Part shown: positions 16,490 to 26,945 of the stretch, in pieces | Layout of the letters: each line of letters opens with the position of its first letter | Position numbering within the stretch: position 1 is the stretch's first letter | Origin: Streptomyces sp. F63 | Lineage (GTDB): Bacteria; Actinomycetota; Actinomycetes; Streptomycetales; Streptomycetaceae | DNA length: 64,000 nt | Assembly (NCBI RefSeq): GCF_018070345.1 | Contig: NZ_JAGPXX010000013.1 | Coordinates: forward strand, 102,722-166,721 | Reading direction: 5' to 3' | The notes under the pieces: generated by a model | Database searches by the model: none | The model's input: only the letters and a program-made list of their open reading frames with translations | Told to the model about the DNA's origin: nothing | Translations under genes and position numbers: made by a program

Positions 16490-19400
16490 TCAGCGCGGCC
16501 GGCCGCCGCTCAGCCGGATGTCCTGGTTCCAGGCGTTGCTGCGGCCCGTCTTCGGGTCGGTCTTGCAGTGGGTCTCGTAACAGCGCCAGTACCAGGTTGC
16601 GTTCTTGCGGCGGCGGATCTCGATGTCCCGCCCTCCGCACCGGCCGCACTTCGGCGGGCGGGCGAAGACCTCCGCGTGCTCGTGCTCCAGCAGCTTGCGG
16701 GCGAAGTGGGCTCCCTCCATCGTCACCATCACCTCCCGGGTCCAGCTCTGGGAGAGGGCGTTCAGGCTGCCGAGCATCACCGTCCGGTCGTCGATCACCA
16801 CGATCTTCTGGTGCATGACGTTCATCGGGACGACGGTGTCCACCACGGCTCGCAGATCGGCGATGAGGTCCGGGTTCCGCTGCTGGAGCTGGTCGGTGTC
16901 GTCGCGGATGAAGACCGTCACGCGCACGCCCCGCCGTACCGCCTCCCGCAGTTCGGGCAGGATGGCGCGGACCCGCTGCGCGACCCAGGGCGCCCACAGC
17001 CAGATGGAACTGCGGGCGGCGCGGAGACGGTCGGCGAAGGTGGCGTAGAACGCCAGCTCGTCCTGGACGTCCGTCACCTCCACGTGGCGGCTCAGCACCT
17101 CGGCGAGGGCCGAGCCGAACTCGCCGAGGTGCGGGCCGTGGGTGTCCGGCGGGGTGATGAGGTGCTGCGCCCGGAGCCGGCGCACGCCGGGAGTGCCCAC
17201 CATCGCGTTCAGGCAGGCGAGCGCCATGCCGTCCTCCGCCCGGGAGATGCGTTCCCCGCTGCCCAGGATGTAGAGGCGGGTCTGCGTCCGGGTGACGGCG
17301 ACATTGAGGAGCCGGACACCATTGCGCACCCACGGGCCGGCGCCCGGCTTCCGGTGGGCCATGCCCATCCACAGCGGGCGGCCGTGGGCACCCTCCACCA
17401 TGTCGAAAATGACGACGGGGAACTCGCGGCCCTGGAAGCGGTGCGCGGTCCCGACCTCGGCGAGCGGCCCGCCGCCGCCCTCGGCGTCCCGCAGCGTCTC
17501 CAGGGTGGCGGCGGTCTGGTCGCCGTACGGGGTGACGACGCCCACCTCCTCGCCCTGCTCCCGGTGGTACTCGACCAAGGCGCGGGAGAGCAGCGCGCCG
17601 GCCGGCCACCAGCCCTTGCGCCGGCCCGTGAGGTGAGGCCGCGCCAGCTCGTGCAGGCCGTCGGTGTCGACGAAGACGATCTCGGGGTCGTTCGGCTCGC
17701 GGGGCACGGCGGACCGGGCGCCGCCGCGCAGCACGCCCCCGTACGCCAGGGAGTTGGCGAGCCGCATGACGGCCGGGCCGAAGCGGTGCTGCTCGGTGAG
17801 CGTGACGCAGGCCGGGTGGCGTGCCGCCTGCTCCGGCTCGGTGATGCCGCAGTGCTCGAAGACGTCCGGGAGCAGCCAGCGCTTGACGTCGGGCCGGTCC
17901 GAGTCCCGGATTTCGGGCGGGACGACGGCTCCGAGCTGCATGAAGTCGCCGAGGAGTACGGCGGTGCCGGACGCCTTCGCGGTGGCGAGCAGCACCTCGG
18001 GCAGGGTCGCCGACCCGGCCTCGTCCACCAGGACCACGTCGTACGGGCCCTCGAAGACAGCCTTGTTGGTGCGGAAGCGGGCCAGGGTGGTGGCGACCAG
18101 CTTGGCGCCCTTGATGATCTCGCCCTGGGCGTTGCGGGCCAGCCGCTCGTACTCCTCCTGGACCTTCTTGAACTCCTTCTCCAGCGCGGGGCGGCGCTTG
18201 CCGTCGGCCGCCACGAGCGGGCGCAGGCGTTCCGCGTCGGCGTGCCGCTTCGGCCAGCCCTTCCGTGCGGCCTCGTCGGCGAGGGTCTGCGCCTCCTCGG
18301 CCCGGTGCGCCGCCTGCCGGGCGCCCTCAGCCGCCTGCCGGGCGGACCGCGCCTGGTCCCGGGCGAGGCGCTGTGCGGCCTCCGCTGCGCGGAGTTCCCG
18401 GTCGAGGGCGGTGATCCGGTCGGGGGTGTGCGGGATACCGCGAACCAGATCCGCGATCTGTTCCTTGAGTTCCTCGGAGCGGGCGTTGGCCGTGGCGCGG
18501 GCGGCGGCGGCCTCTCCCCGCTCATGGGCGGCCCGCTGCTCGGCTCCCGTCAATTCCTGACGCAGCTCCTCCTGCCGGTCGCGTGCACGCCACCGGGCCA
18601 CGGCTCCCTTCGCCTCGAACTCGCGCAACTCAGCGCGGAGTTCGCCGCAGCGGTCCTCGGCCAGCAAGGCTTCCGCGGCTCTCCGTTCGGCCGCCTTCCG
18701 GAGCCGGGCCTGCTCCTGCCGTAAGGTCTCCACCCGCTGCCACTCCCGGCGGGACGGCTCCGCCGCCGCGACGAGCGAGCGCTTCTGCTCCAGCTCCGTA
18801 TCCGCCCACCGCAGCGTTTCCACGGCCTCGGCCAGCCGGCGGTCGGCGTCGTCCGCCCGGGCGCGGGCCGAGGCCGCATCCCGTCCCGGGGTGCGCAGCA
18901 GCTTCAGGGCCGCGAAGTAGGCGGCGGAGTCGAAGCCGGTGAGTTCCGTTCCCAGGGCGGCCAGTTGCGCGGCGCGGGAGCGGATCGCGACGAGTTCCGT
19001 CTCGATCCCGCCGCGGCGCGCGGTCGTCTCCGCCAGCCGCTCCCGCACCATCAGCGGCAGGGACACCCCGGGGTCGTCCGCCACTTCCCTCAGTTGCGGT
19101 GGGCCGACCCGGACGATGTCGCCGGGGCTGTGCCGCCGCTCCCGCACCACCCCGAGCAGGGCGTTGTCCACGGCCACATTGGTGGCGGACACCAGCAGCA
19201 CCCGCTCCCCACGGGCGATCAGGTCCCCTATGGCGCGCTTGAGGACGGTGGTCTTGCCCGTCCCCGGCGGGCCCCACACCAGGTGGACGCCCCGGCCGAG
19301 GCAGGCGCGGTACGCCTCGTGCTGGGCGTCGTGGAAACCCGGCGGCCGGGCGGCGGGCGGGATGTCGCCGCCGACGCGCCCGGCGGCCAGGGCGGCGGCG

Positions 19401-19780
19401 AGCGGCGCCTCACCCAGTTTGGCGATGCCGTCGCGCAGGGCTTCCACGAGGAACGTGGGCGGCTGCTTCAGCATCCACAGATACGGCTCGGGCAGGTCGG
19501 CGAACTCGGCGACCCTGAGCGTCAGCAGGGAGCCGTTCTGCGCGGTCTCGGTGACGGAGAAACCGTCCGTTTCGACACCGTGCTGCTCCGGGCCGGCCAG
19601 CCGCAGGCTTTCGAGCTGGTCGGGACCGATGTCGGAACCCCGCATGTCCACCGCGTGGACGCCGGGTTCACCGGTGCGCACCGCCCGTCCGACGCGCAGC
19701 CACCGCGCCTGCCGCCCCGCGCCGCCCTCCGCGGCGATCCACTCTCCCAGTGCTGTCGCGATCTCCTCGCGCCACCCCAC
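16490..19780 (-). CDS. SF1 DNA2/NAM7-type helicase fused to PLD nuclease domain and zinc ribbon
   Basis: 1096 aa from GTG 19780; the frame is open 70 codons further upstream, but that part is Arg/Pro-rich noise. The order is: an N-terminal domain (1-140); helicase 1A with Walker A GPPGTGKT (170-177); a long charged coiled-coil insertion (about 300-560); motif II LVDEAGS (about 580); motifs V/VI in the second RecA fold (GTAHRFQGREFPVVIF, VAVTRTQTRLYILG); a phospholipase-D-type domain with one HxK motif (MHQKIVVIDD, about 988) and GSLNALS; and a C-terminal ribbon with CGRCGG, then CYETHC. One HxK per chain predicts a dimeric nuclease. It would unwind and cut nucleic acid. It is divergent from pglY across 389 bp and is therefore probably part of the BREX-2 locus. 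The family resembles helicase-nucleases found in other defence islands; its exact role is unknown. Confidence 0.88.
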   Translation of the reverse strand: MGWREEIATALGEWIAAEGGAGRQARWLRVGRAVRTGEPGVHAVDMRGSDIGPDQLESLRLAGPEQHGVETDGFSVTETAQNGSLLTLRVAEFADLPEPYLWMLKQPPTFLVEALRDGIAKLGEAPLAAALAAGRVGGDIPPAARPPGFHDAQHEAYRACLGRGVHLVWGPPGTGKTTVLKRAIGDLIARGERVLLVSATNVAVDNALLGVVRERRHSPGDIVRVGPPQLREVADDPGVSLPLMVRERLAETTARRGGIETELVAIRSRAAQLAALGTELTGFDSAAYFAALKLLRTPGRDAASARARADDADRRLAEAVETLRWADTELEQKRSLVAAAEPSRREWQRVETLRQEQARLRKAAERRAAEALLAEDRCGELRAELREFEAKGAVARWRARDRQEELRQELTGAEQRAAHERGEAAAARATANARSEELKEQIADLVRGIPHTPDRITALDRELRAAEAAQRLARDQARSARQAAEGARQAAHRAEEAQTLADEAARKGWPKRHADAERLRPLVAADGKRRPALEKEFKKVQEEYERLARNAQGEIIKGAKLVATTLARFRTNKAVFEGPYDVVLVDEAGSATLPEVLLATAKASGTAVLLGDFMQLGAVVPPEIRDSDRPDVKRWLLPDVFEHCGITEPEQAARHPACVTLTEQHRFGPAVMRLANSLAYGGVLRGGARSAVPREPNDPEIVFVDTDGLHELARPHLTGRRKGWWPAGALLSRALVEYHREQGEEVGVVTPYGDQTAATLETLRDAEGGGGPLAEVGTAHRFQGREFPVVIFDMVEGAHGRPLWMGMAHRKPGAGPWVRNGVRLLNVAVTRTQTRLYILGSGERISRAEDGMALACLNAMVGTPGVRRLRAQHLITPPDTHGPHLGEFGSALAEVLSRHVEVTDVQDELAFYATFADRLRAARSSIWLWAPWVAQRVRAILPELREAVRRGVRVTVFIRDDTDQLQQRNPDLIADLRAVVDTVVPMNVMHQKIVVIDDRTVMLGSLNALSQSWTREVMVTMEGAHFARKLLEHEHAEVFARPPKCGRCGGRDIEIRRRKNATWYWRCYETHCKTDPKTGRSNAWNQDIRLSGGRPR

Positions 19781-20169
19781 CCTGCCGCCGCCCCCCGCTC
19801 GGTAACCGGTCCGGGCCCGCACCCTACCCACCGGCCGGCGGGCCTCACCCCGGCAGAAGGCGGTACGGGCGCTTCCGGATACCGGCCGTGGCACGGGGGA
19901 GAAGTAGGGGCGGGAAGCGCGGCTCCCGGGTGGGCGTCTGCGCGGCTCCCGCGTACGGGGAACCCCCTGCGGACCGTCGCCCTGGGTCACCGTCCGGCCC
20001 CGGTCCGGAGGGGATCGTCACCCTGGGTTTCCGCGTCGCGGAGATCCCTCAATGACCGGATTTCGACGGCCCGCGGAATGGCAGGATTGGGGGGCGCCGC
20101 CCCGGCCCCGGACCGGCGGCGCGCCCGCACCCGCGCCCCGTGCAGCCGACCCGAGGGACTGATCGCCCG
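19781..20169. other. Divergent intergenic region, helicase-PLD / pglY
   Basis: This 389-bp GC-rich region must carry the promoters for both the minus-strand helicase gene and the plus-strand pglYZ-brxD-brxHI operon. No convincing -10/-35 pair or palindrome was found by eye. An RBS-like GAGGGA lies about 12-17 nt before the pglY ATG. Confidence 0.5.
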
Positions 20170-23100
20170 ATGCCCACGAGTGAACTCTTCCTGAAGGATG
20201 TCATCGACATCAAGGAAGACGTCCATGCCGGCGACTTCAAGGTCGAGCTGTCCAAGGGGTTCAGCGAGACCGACGCGCGGGTCGCCGAGTACGTGGTCAC
20301 CGAGCAGCTGCAGGGCGCGTTCCGGAAGGCGCTCGGTCTCGTCGCGGCGGCGGTCCGCACGGGCGACTCGCACGCCGCGTATCTGCACGGCTCGTTCGGC
20401 GCCGGCAAGAGCCACTTCCTGTCCGTGCTGCACGCCGTCCTGAACAACCACCCGGGCACCCGCAGCAGCGACAAGCCGCGCCTGCTGGAGGTCGTCGCCG
20501 AGCACGACGAATGGCTGCGCCGCAGCCGTTTCCTCATGGTGCCGTACCACCTCGTCGGCTCCGCCGACCTCGACTCCGCCCTGCTCGGCGGGTACGTCCA
20601 CACCGTGCGCCGGCTCCACCCCGACCAGGCGCCGCCCGCCGTGTACCGGGCCGACGCGCTGCTCGCCGACGCCCGGCGGCAGCGGGAGTTCCTCGCGGAC
20701 GACGCCAAGTTCCTGCGGTGGCTCGGTGAGGGCGCCGCGGCGCTCGCGCCGGGCGGCGCCGCGCCGGTGGCCGCCGACCCCGACGACCTGGAACCGCTGG
20801 ACGGCGGCGCCGGACTGCCCGCCACCGGGGCCTGGAGCGGCGCGGACTTCGACCGGGCCTTCGGCGCGACCGCCGTGGACGACCCGTACCGGGAGAAGCT
20901 CGTCTCGGCGCTCCTCGCCGGGCCGATGGCCTCGTACGCCCAGGGCGTACGCGGCGAGTCGGGCGCCTTCGTCCCGCTGGAGAACGGGCTGAAGGTCATC
21001 TCCCGGCACGCGAAGTCCCTCGGCTACAGCGGTGTGGTCCTCTTCCTCGACGAGCTGGTCCTCTGGCTCCAGGCACACATGGGGGACCAGGACTTCGTCC
21101 GGGACCAGGTGCAGCGGCTCGTCAAGCTGATCGAGTCCGCGGACAGCGGCCGGCCGGTGCCGATCATCTCCTTCATCTCCCGCCAGCGCGACCTGTCCCA
21201 GCTCATCGGCTCCGACGTGGCCGGCGCCGACGTGCAGAACCTGGAGCAGCAGATCGACTACCTCGCCGAGCGGCTGGACGTCGTCGATCTGGAGGACAGC
21301 AACCTCGTCGAGATCATCAAGCACCGGGTGCTGTCCCCCAAGCCGGGGATGGAGCAGGCGCGGGACGACGCCTTCAAGGCGGTCGAGTCCTCCAAGGACG
21401 AGGTCCGCCAGATCCTGCTGGACGCCCAGGGCCGCACCGAGGCCGGCTGGGACGACTTCCGGGAGCTGTACCCGCTCTCGCCCGCCCTGCTCAATGTGCT
21501 GGTGGACCTCTCCGGGGCGCTCCAGCGCGAACGCACCGGCCTGAAACTCGTACAGGAACTGCTGCGCCGCAACCGCGACACCCTCCGGCTCGGCGAGCTG
21601 ATCCCGCTCGGCGACCTGTGGGACGTCATCGCGGAGCGCACCGGCGCGGCCTTCACCCCCAAGCTGCGCCGGGAGTCGGAGATCGCGCACCGCTTCCACG
21701 GCCGGGTGCGGGAGAAGCTGCTGGAGAAGTACCAGTCGCCGGAGGACAAGCGGTTCCGCACCGACGAACGGCTGGTCAAGACGCTGCTGCTGGCGTCCCT
21801 CGCCCCCAACGTGCCCGCGCTGACCCGGCTCACCGGGGGCCGGCTCGCCGCGCTCAACCACGGCACGATCCGCACCCGGGTCGGCGACGCCGGTTCCCTC
21901 GCGGCGAAGCGGCTGCGGGAACTGCAGGTCGAGTTCGACGGCGAGCTGCGCAGCGAGGGCGACAGCAGCGACCCCGTCTTCCACCTGCACCTGTCCGACC
22001 TGGACGTGGAGCCGCTCCTCGAAGAGGTGCAGGGCGTCGCCGACCAGCTCGGCTACCGCCGCCAGTGGATCAAGGACCGGCTCTGGAGCGCGCTCGGCAT
22101 CCGGGACACCCAGGCCTTCGTCTGCGAGCGGGAAATCGTCTGGCGCGGGACGAAACGCACCGCCGAGTTCGTCTTCGGCAACGTCCGCGACCCGCATCTG
22201 CCGGACGAGGAGTTCCAGCCGCAGCTGCCCGGCAACATCCGCTTCGTTTTCGACTACCCCTTCGACGAGGGCGACCGCTCGCCCATGGACGACGTGCAGC
22301 GCGTCGACCGGCTCAAGCGGGCGGGCCGGCAGTGGCCGACCCTGGTGTGGCTGCCCGACTTCTTCTCCGAACAGACGGGCCGGCAGCTCGGCCGGCTGAT
22401 GAAGATCAACTATCTGCTGGAGCGGGACCGGCTGGAGGACCACACGGCCACCCGCCCCGCCGACGAGCGCGTCCAGATCCGCAACCAGCTCAAGGCGTCC
22501 CGCGACGCCCTCACCGACCGGCTCACCGAAGCCCTGCTCCAGCTCTACGGCATCAACCGGGCCGAACCCGGCACCACCGGGGCCCGGGTGCCCGACGGGC
22601 AGCACCTCGTCTCCCTGCTGCCCGGCTTCACCCGCACCAGGCCGGAGCCGGCGGTCGGCTTCGAGGCCAACCTCCTGCTGCTCGCCGACGGCATGTTCAC
22701 GGCCCGCTACCCCAAGCACCCCGACTTCGACCCCCGGCTCACCCGCAAGGCCGTCACCCCGCGGGAGCTGAGGACCACCCTGGAGTGGATCACCCGGGCT
22801 ATGGAGGACGGCTCACGGCGCGTGGTGATCGACCAGCACCACCTGCCGGTCGTCCGGAAGATCGTGCACGGCCTGGGGCTGGGCGAGGTCCACGACGGGC
22901 CGCTCACCCTCTCCGCCGACTGGCGGCTGCGGATCAACAAGAAGGCCGCGGAGACCCCCGACGCCGGCACCGACCTGGCCGTCGAGACCATCCGCGAGTG
23001 GATCGCGGACCTGGGCTACGACGGGCTGGACCGGAACGTCGCCAACCTCGTCATCGCCGCCTACGCGCTGCTCGACGACCGCACCTGGGTGTACCAGACC

Positions 23101-24147
23101 TCGCCGCTGCCCCGGGCACCGGAACTGGAGCGGATCGGCCCCGGCTACGGACTGCGGGCCGTGCGGCTCCCCGACGAGGAGACCTTCGCCGCCGCCCTCC
23201 GCCGCTCCGGGGCGGTCTTCGGCGTGAGCGTCTCCCCGGTGCTCTTCGCGCGGAACGTGGCCCGGCTCGGCAGCCGGGTCCGCGAGGTCGCCGAGGAGTA
23301 CCGCACGGCCCTCGGCGAAGCCCGCACGCTGCTGCAGCAGCACGCCGTCCGGCTCGGACTGGACGGACCCGCCGGAGCCGGCGCGCCCCGGCTGCGGTCC
23401 ATGAAGGCCGCCGCCGACCTCGTCGCCAGACTGCTGCGCACCGGGGACCCCGCCGACTTCGTCCGCGAACTCGCCTCCGCCTCCTACGAGACGGCGGACG
23501 ACGAGATCGGCGCCGCCCTCAAGAGCGCCCCCGAGGTGCTCGGCGCCCTGCGGTCCACCGACTGGTCCCTGCTGGACACCGTCCGCGAACTCGCGGAGCG
23601 CGAGGACGGCCTCGGCGACCGGGCCGCACGCCTGCTCGACACCGTGTGCCGCACCGCCGGCGCCCACGAGCGGACCGAACCCCTCGCCCCCGTGCTCGGC
23701 GGACTGCAGGACGGGGCCGTCGCGCTGATGCGGGACGCCGCGCGGCTGGCGCAGGCGGCGCGGCCGGTGGCCCCGCCGCCCGACGGGCCCCGGCCCACGG
23801 CCGAGGACGTCCGGCTCACCCTCCACGGCAACCCGCCCGTGCCGGGACCGCACCTCCCGCCGCCCGCCGACCCCCGGACGGCCGTGGCACTGGACCGGCC
23901 CGGCCCGGCCGCCGTCCCCGCGCAGCAGCGCGGCGCCGCGGCCGCGCACGTCGTGGAGCCCACCCGGCTCGAAGCGAGCCTCGCCGCCGCGATGACCGAG
24001 GTGAGCGAGGAGATCCGCACCTTCCTCGCGGCCAACCCCGGCGCCCGCGTCAGGGTCTCCTGGCAGGCCGATCCGCCCGGCGCGGACCAGGGCGGCACCG
24101 GCCAGGGCGGCGCGGAACGGAACGGCACGGACGGGACGGAGCGCTGA
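20170..24147 (+). CDS. pglY: BREX-2 ATPase PglY (BrxC-like)
   Basis: 1325 aa. ATG 20170 is preceded by GAGGGA. The N-terminus (SELFLKDVIDIKEDVHAGDF) is typical of PglY/BrxC proteins, followed by a P-loop GSFGAGKS (74-81) and a large ATPase/helical body without other recognisable enzymes (LVLWLQAHMGDQDFVRDQVQ, ILIPLGDLWDV-like). The C-terminal about 150 residues are Pro/Ala-rich. In BREX systems this large P-loop ATPase is an essential core component working with the PglZ phosphatase-fold protein. It is the first gene of an operon: its stop overlaps the pglZ start (TGATG), and all four genes overlap, so they are translationally coupled. Confidence 0.93.
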   Translation: MPTSELFLKDVIDIKEDVHAGDFKVELSKGFSETDARVAEYVVTEQLQGAFRKALGLVAAAVRTGDSHAAYLHGSFGAGKSHFLSVLHAVLNNHPGTRSSDKPRLLEVVAEHDEWLRRSRFLMVPYHLVGSADLDSALLGGYVHTVRRLHPDQAPPAVYRADALLADARRQREFLADDAKFLRWLGEGAAALAPGGAAPVAADPDDLEPLDGGAGLPATGAWSGADFDRAFGATAVDDPYREKLVSALLAGPMASYAQGVRGESGAFVPLENGLKVISRHAKSLGYSGVVLFLDELVLWLQAHMGDQDFVRDQVQRLVKLIESADSGRPVPIISFISRQRDLSQLIGSDVAGADVQNLEQQIDYLAERLDVVDLEDSNLVEIIKHRVLSPKPGMEQARDDAFKAVESSKDEVRQILLDAQGRTEAGWDDFRELYPLSPALLNVLVDLSGALQRERTGLKLVQELLRRNRDTLRLGELIPLGDLWDVIAERTGAAFTPKLRRESEIAHRFHGRVREKLLEKYQSPEDKRFRTDERLVKTLLLASLAPNVPALTRLTGGRLAALNHGTIRTRVGDAGSLAAKRLRELQVEFDGELRSEGDSSDPVFHLHLSDLDVEPLLEEVQGVADQLGYRRQWIKDRLWSALGIRDTQAFVCEREIVWRGTKRTAEFVFGNVRDPHLPDEEFQPQLPGNIRFVFDYPFDEGDRSPMDDVQRVDRLKRAGRQWPTLVWLPDFFSEQTGRQLGRLMKINYLLERDRLEDHTATRPADERVQIRNQLKASRDALTDRLTEALLQLYGINRAEPGTTGARVPDGQHLVSLLPGFTRTRPEPAVGFEANLLLLADGMFTARYPKHPDFDPRLTRKAVTPRELRTTLEWITRAMEDGSRRVVIDQHHLPVVRKIVHGLGLGEVHDGPLTLSADWRLRINKKAAETPDAGTDLAVETIREWIADLGYDGLDRNVANLVIAAYALLDDRTWVYQTSPLPRAPELERIGPGYGLRAVRLPDEETFAAALRRSGAVFGVSVSPVLFARNVARLGSRVREVAEEYRTALGEARTLLQQHAVRLGLDGPAGAGAPRLRSMKAAADLVARLLRTGDPADFVRELASASYETADDEIGAALKSAPEVLGALRSTDWSLLDTVRELAEREDGLGDRAARLLDTVCRTAGAHERTEPLAPVLGGLQDGAVALMRDAARLAQAARPVAPPPDGPRPTAEDVRLTLHGNPPVPGPHLPPPADPRTAVALDRPGPAAVPAQQRGAAAAHVVEPTRLEASLAAAMTEVSEEIRTFLAANPGARVRVSWQADPPGADQGGTGQGGAERNGTDGTER

Positions 24148-26945
24148 TGGCACCGCCACCGCCGCGCATCGGACGGCGCACCGTCGAGGCACTGCTCGCC
24201 GCGAACGCCTCCCGCCTGGGCGACCGCCGTCTCGTCCTCGTCCACGGCCGCTACGCGCCGGATTCCGCCACCGCCTTCACGGCCACGGTGGACGACCGGC
24301 CCCGGCGCGTCAGCGTCCGGGACGAGAACTCCGTCCTCGGTGTTCTCTCGGCCTGGCAGGAGCACCGGGACGGAGCCGCCTCCGGCGACCTCCTCGTCGT
24401 CACCACCGGAGTCGAGGACACCCAGCTCGGCTGGGACCTGCGCGCCCACGCGCTCCGCCGCCGCACGCTCACCGTCGAGAAGGCCCAGATCGTGCTGCAG
24501 CGGTTCGGCGCGAGCAGCCTCGATGTCCGGATGTACCGCGAGGACTGGCTGCTCGACGCCCTGCTGGAAGCCGAACCCGCCGAGGGATGGCCGCGGACCG
24601 GAGCCGTGCTCACCCGCGACGCGGCCCTGCGGGCGCTCGTCGGCGAACGCCTGGGACTGCCCCGCCCCACCGGCCCCGGCGACTCCGGGAGCCGTCCGGC
24701 CGTGGACGCGGACGCGCTCCTGGCCTGGTCCCGCACCCCCGCCGGCCCCGGCCGCTACGCCGAACTGGACGCGACCGAACGCGCCGAGCTGAGGACCTGG
24801 CTCGGCGAGGTCGCGGGACCCGCCGCCCCGGTCCTGATGTCCCTGGCCGAAACCGGCCGGGGCCGCGACGCCATGCCGCTCGGCCTGCTCGGCGCCGCGC
24901 TGCGCGACCCCGGCGCCGGCCCCGACGCCGTCCTCGCCGTCGGCGGACTGTTCGGGCAGGTCATGCCGGGCCGGGCCGGGCTGCGGGCGTTCACCGACGC
25001 GGTGGAGGGAACGCTGCTCCGCTGGATCGGGGAGGCGCGCACCGCGCCCGCCGCCCGGCAACAGGTCTTCGCCGTCCTCGACCGGGCCGACGAACTGGCC
25101 CGGGCGGCGGGCCTCACGGACAACCTGGCCAACAGCCGCTTCCTCCCCTCCGGTTTCGACACCCAGCTCGGCCGCGTCACCGCGGCGGCCCGGCGCTCCC
25201 CGGAGGAGGGCCAGGCCGCACTCGCCGACCTGACCGGGCACGCCCTGGCCGGCCTCCACCCCGACCGGCTGCGCGTCGCCGAGATGGCCGTGCGGACCGC
25301 GCGCTGGCTGCGCCGGCCCGACCCCCGCGTCACCTCGGTGGCGGCGGGCGTGCGGGACCACGCGGCCGACTGGGGCTGGGCGGACCGGGCTCTCACCGTC
25401 CTGTGGGGCGGCGACCCCGGCACCAGCCGGGCCGCGGCCCCGCACCTCAAGGAGCTGTACGAGGAGGGCCGGACGCGAAGGGAGCGCCTGGACGAGGAGT
25501 TCGCGCGGCGGCTGGCCTCCTGGACCGCGCACGCCACCGCACAGCAGCCCGGCGGCTGCCTGCTGATCGAGAACGTCCTGGAGACCGTCGTACGGCCCCT
25601 GGCCGCCGTCGCCCCGCCGCTCGTCCTCGTCCTCGACGGCATGAGCAGCGCCGTTGCCGCCCAGCTCGGCGAGGAGGCGGAGCGTGAGGGCTGGCGGGAG
25701 ATCGCGCCGCGTCCGGAGGCCGGAGACCCCGCGCGGCGGCTCGCGGCCGTGTCGGCGCTGCCCTCCGTCACCCAGTGCAGCAGGACGTCCCTGCTCACCG
25801 GCGCGGCCGCCAGGGGCGGGCAGTCGGCGGAGACCGCCGGGTTCGCCGCGTTCTGGAGGAAGCGGCGCCGCGAGGCCGTGCTCTTCCACAAGGCCGCGAT
25901 CGGCGGGGACGCCGGGCACTTCCTCGCCGAGGGGCTCATGGTCGCGCTCGCCTCCGACGCGGTCGTCGGCGTCGTCCTCAACACGATCGACGACGCCCTC
26001 GACTCCGGCCAGCAGGGGCAGCGCACCTCCTGGTCACTGGGGGACATCACCTACCTCCGGGAACTGCTGGCCGCCGCCAGCAGCTACGGGCGCCCCGTCG
26101 TCCTCACCTCCGACCACGGCCACGTCCTCGAACGCGGGCACGGCGAAGGCCCCCTCGGCGGCGACGGCGCCCAGGACACCGGCGGCTCCGCGCGCTGGCG
26201 CCCCGGAGCGGACGCCCGGACGGGGGAAGTCGTGCTCAGCGGGCCCCGCGTCCTCGAAGGGAACGGCACCCTCACCGCCCCCTGGCGGGAGGACATCCGC
26301 TACTCCGGACGCCGGGCGGGCTATCACGGCGGGGCGTCCCTCGCCGAGGTGACCGTGCCCGTCCTCGTCCTCGCCCCGTCCGCGGACCGGACGCCGAAGG
26401 GATGGGACCCGCTGCCCCGGGAGCAGACGGCACCCCACTGGTGGCATCCGCCCGTACCGGCACCGGCGGCAGAGACCCCGAAGGACCGCACGGAGCCGCC
26501 CGCCGCACCGCGGAAGGCGAAGCAGGAGAAGCTCAGTCGGCAGATGGAAGGGCTGTTCACCGACGACCAGGTCCCGGCAGCACCGTCCCGGCCGGACGGC
26601 AGGACGCCCGCCGAACCGCGCACCCTGGGCGGACGCGTGGTGGCGAGCGAGGTGTACGAGGCGCAGAAGGAGTACGTCCGCAAGGCACCGGAGGCCAAGG
26701 TGGTGGCCTCCGTCATCGACGCGCTCGCAGCCGCCGGGGGCACCATGTCCCCGGCCGCCCTGGGCGCCGCGATCTCCGCGACCGGACGGGTGAGGCGCAA
26801 CATCGAGGGCTTCGTCGCCACCGTCCAGCGTCTGCTGAACGTCGAGGGATATCCCGTTCTCGGCTTCATCGACGCCGGCCACGCCGTGAAGCTCGACGTC
26901 CGGCTGCTGCGCGACCAGTTCCTGCCGGCGGAGGAGAACACGTGA
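24147..26945 (+). CDS. pglZ: BREX-2 phosphatase-fold protein PglZ
   Basis: 932 aa from ATG 24147, overlapping the pglY stop by one base. It has the alkaline-phosphatase-superfamily metal-site segments of PglZ: VLVLDGMSSAVA (about residue 496) and VLTSDHGHVLERGHG (about 655). The N-terminal part (PPRIGRRTVEALLAANASRL) and C-terminal winged-helix-like tail (AAGGTMSPAALGAAISATGR) match BREX-2 PglZ. It is the signature protein of all BREX types; nuclease or phosphatase activity has been discussed for the family. It overlaps the brxD start by four bases. Confidence 0.93.
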   Translation: MAPPPPRIGRRTVEALLAANASRLGDRRLVLVHGRYAPDSATAFTATVDDRPRRVSVRDENSVLGVLSAWQEHRDGAASGDLLVVTTGVEDTQLGWDLRAHALRRRTLTVEKAQIVLQRFGASSLDVRMYREDWLLDALLEAEPAEGWPRTGAVLTRDAALRALVGERLGLPRPTGPGDSGSRPAVDADALLAWSRTPAGPGRYAELDATERAELRTWLGEVAGPAAPVLMSLAETGRGRDAMPLGLLGAALRDPGAGPDAVLAVGGLFGQVMPGRAGLRAFTDAVEGTLLRWIGEARTAPAARQQVFAVLDRADELARAAGLTDNLANSRFLPSGFDTQLGRVTAAARRSPEEGQAALADLTGHALAGLHPDRLRVAEMAVRTARWLRRPDPRVTSVAAGVRDHAADWGWADRALTVLWGGDPGTSRAAAPHLKELYEEGRTRRERLDEEFARRLASWTAHATAQQPGGCLLIENVLETVVRPLAAVAPPLVLVLDGMSSAVAAQLGEEAEREGWREIAPRPEAGDPARRLAAVSALPSVTQCSRTSLLTGAAARGGQSAETAGFAAFWRKRRREAVLFHKAAIGGDAGHFLAEGLMVALASDAVVGVVLNTIDDALDSGQQGQRTSWSLGDITYLRELLAAASSYGRPVVLTSDHGHVLERGHGEGPLGGDGAQDTGGSARWRPGADARTGEVVLSGPRVLEGNGTLTAPWREDIRYSGRRAGYHGGASLAEVTVPVLVLAPSADRTPKGWDPLPREQTAPHWWHPPVPAPAAETPKDRTEPPAAPRKAKQEKLSRQMEGLFTDDQVPAAPSRPDGRTPAEPRTLGGRVVASEVYEAQKEYVRKAPEAKVVASVIDALAAAGGTMSPAALGAAISATGRVRRNIEGFVATVQRLLNVEGYPVLGFIDAGHAVKLDVRLLRDQFLPAEENT

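Noticed and set aside
21618..24146. Extension of the pglZ frame upstream into pglY
   Set aside because: Out of phase with pglY and Arg/Ala/Pro-rich; the ATG at 24147 overlapping the pglY stop is the natural start.
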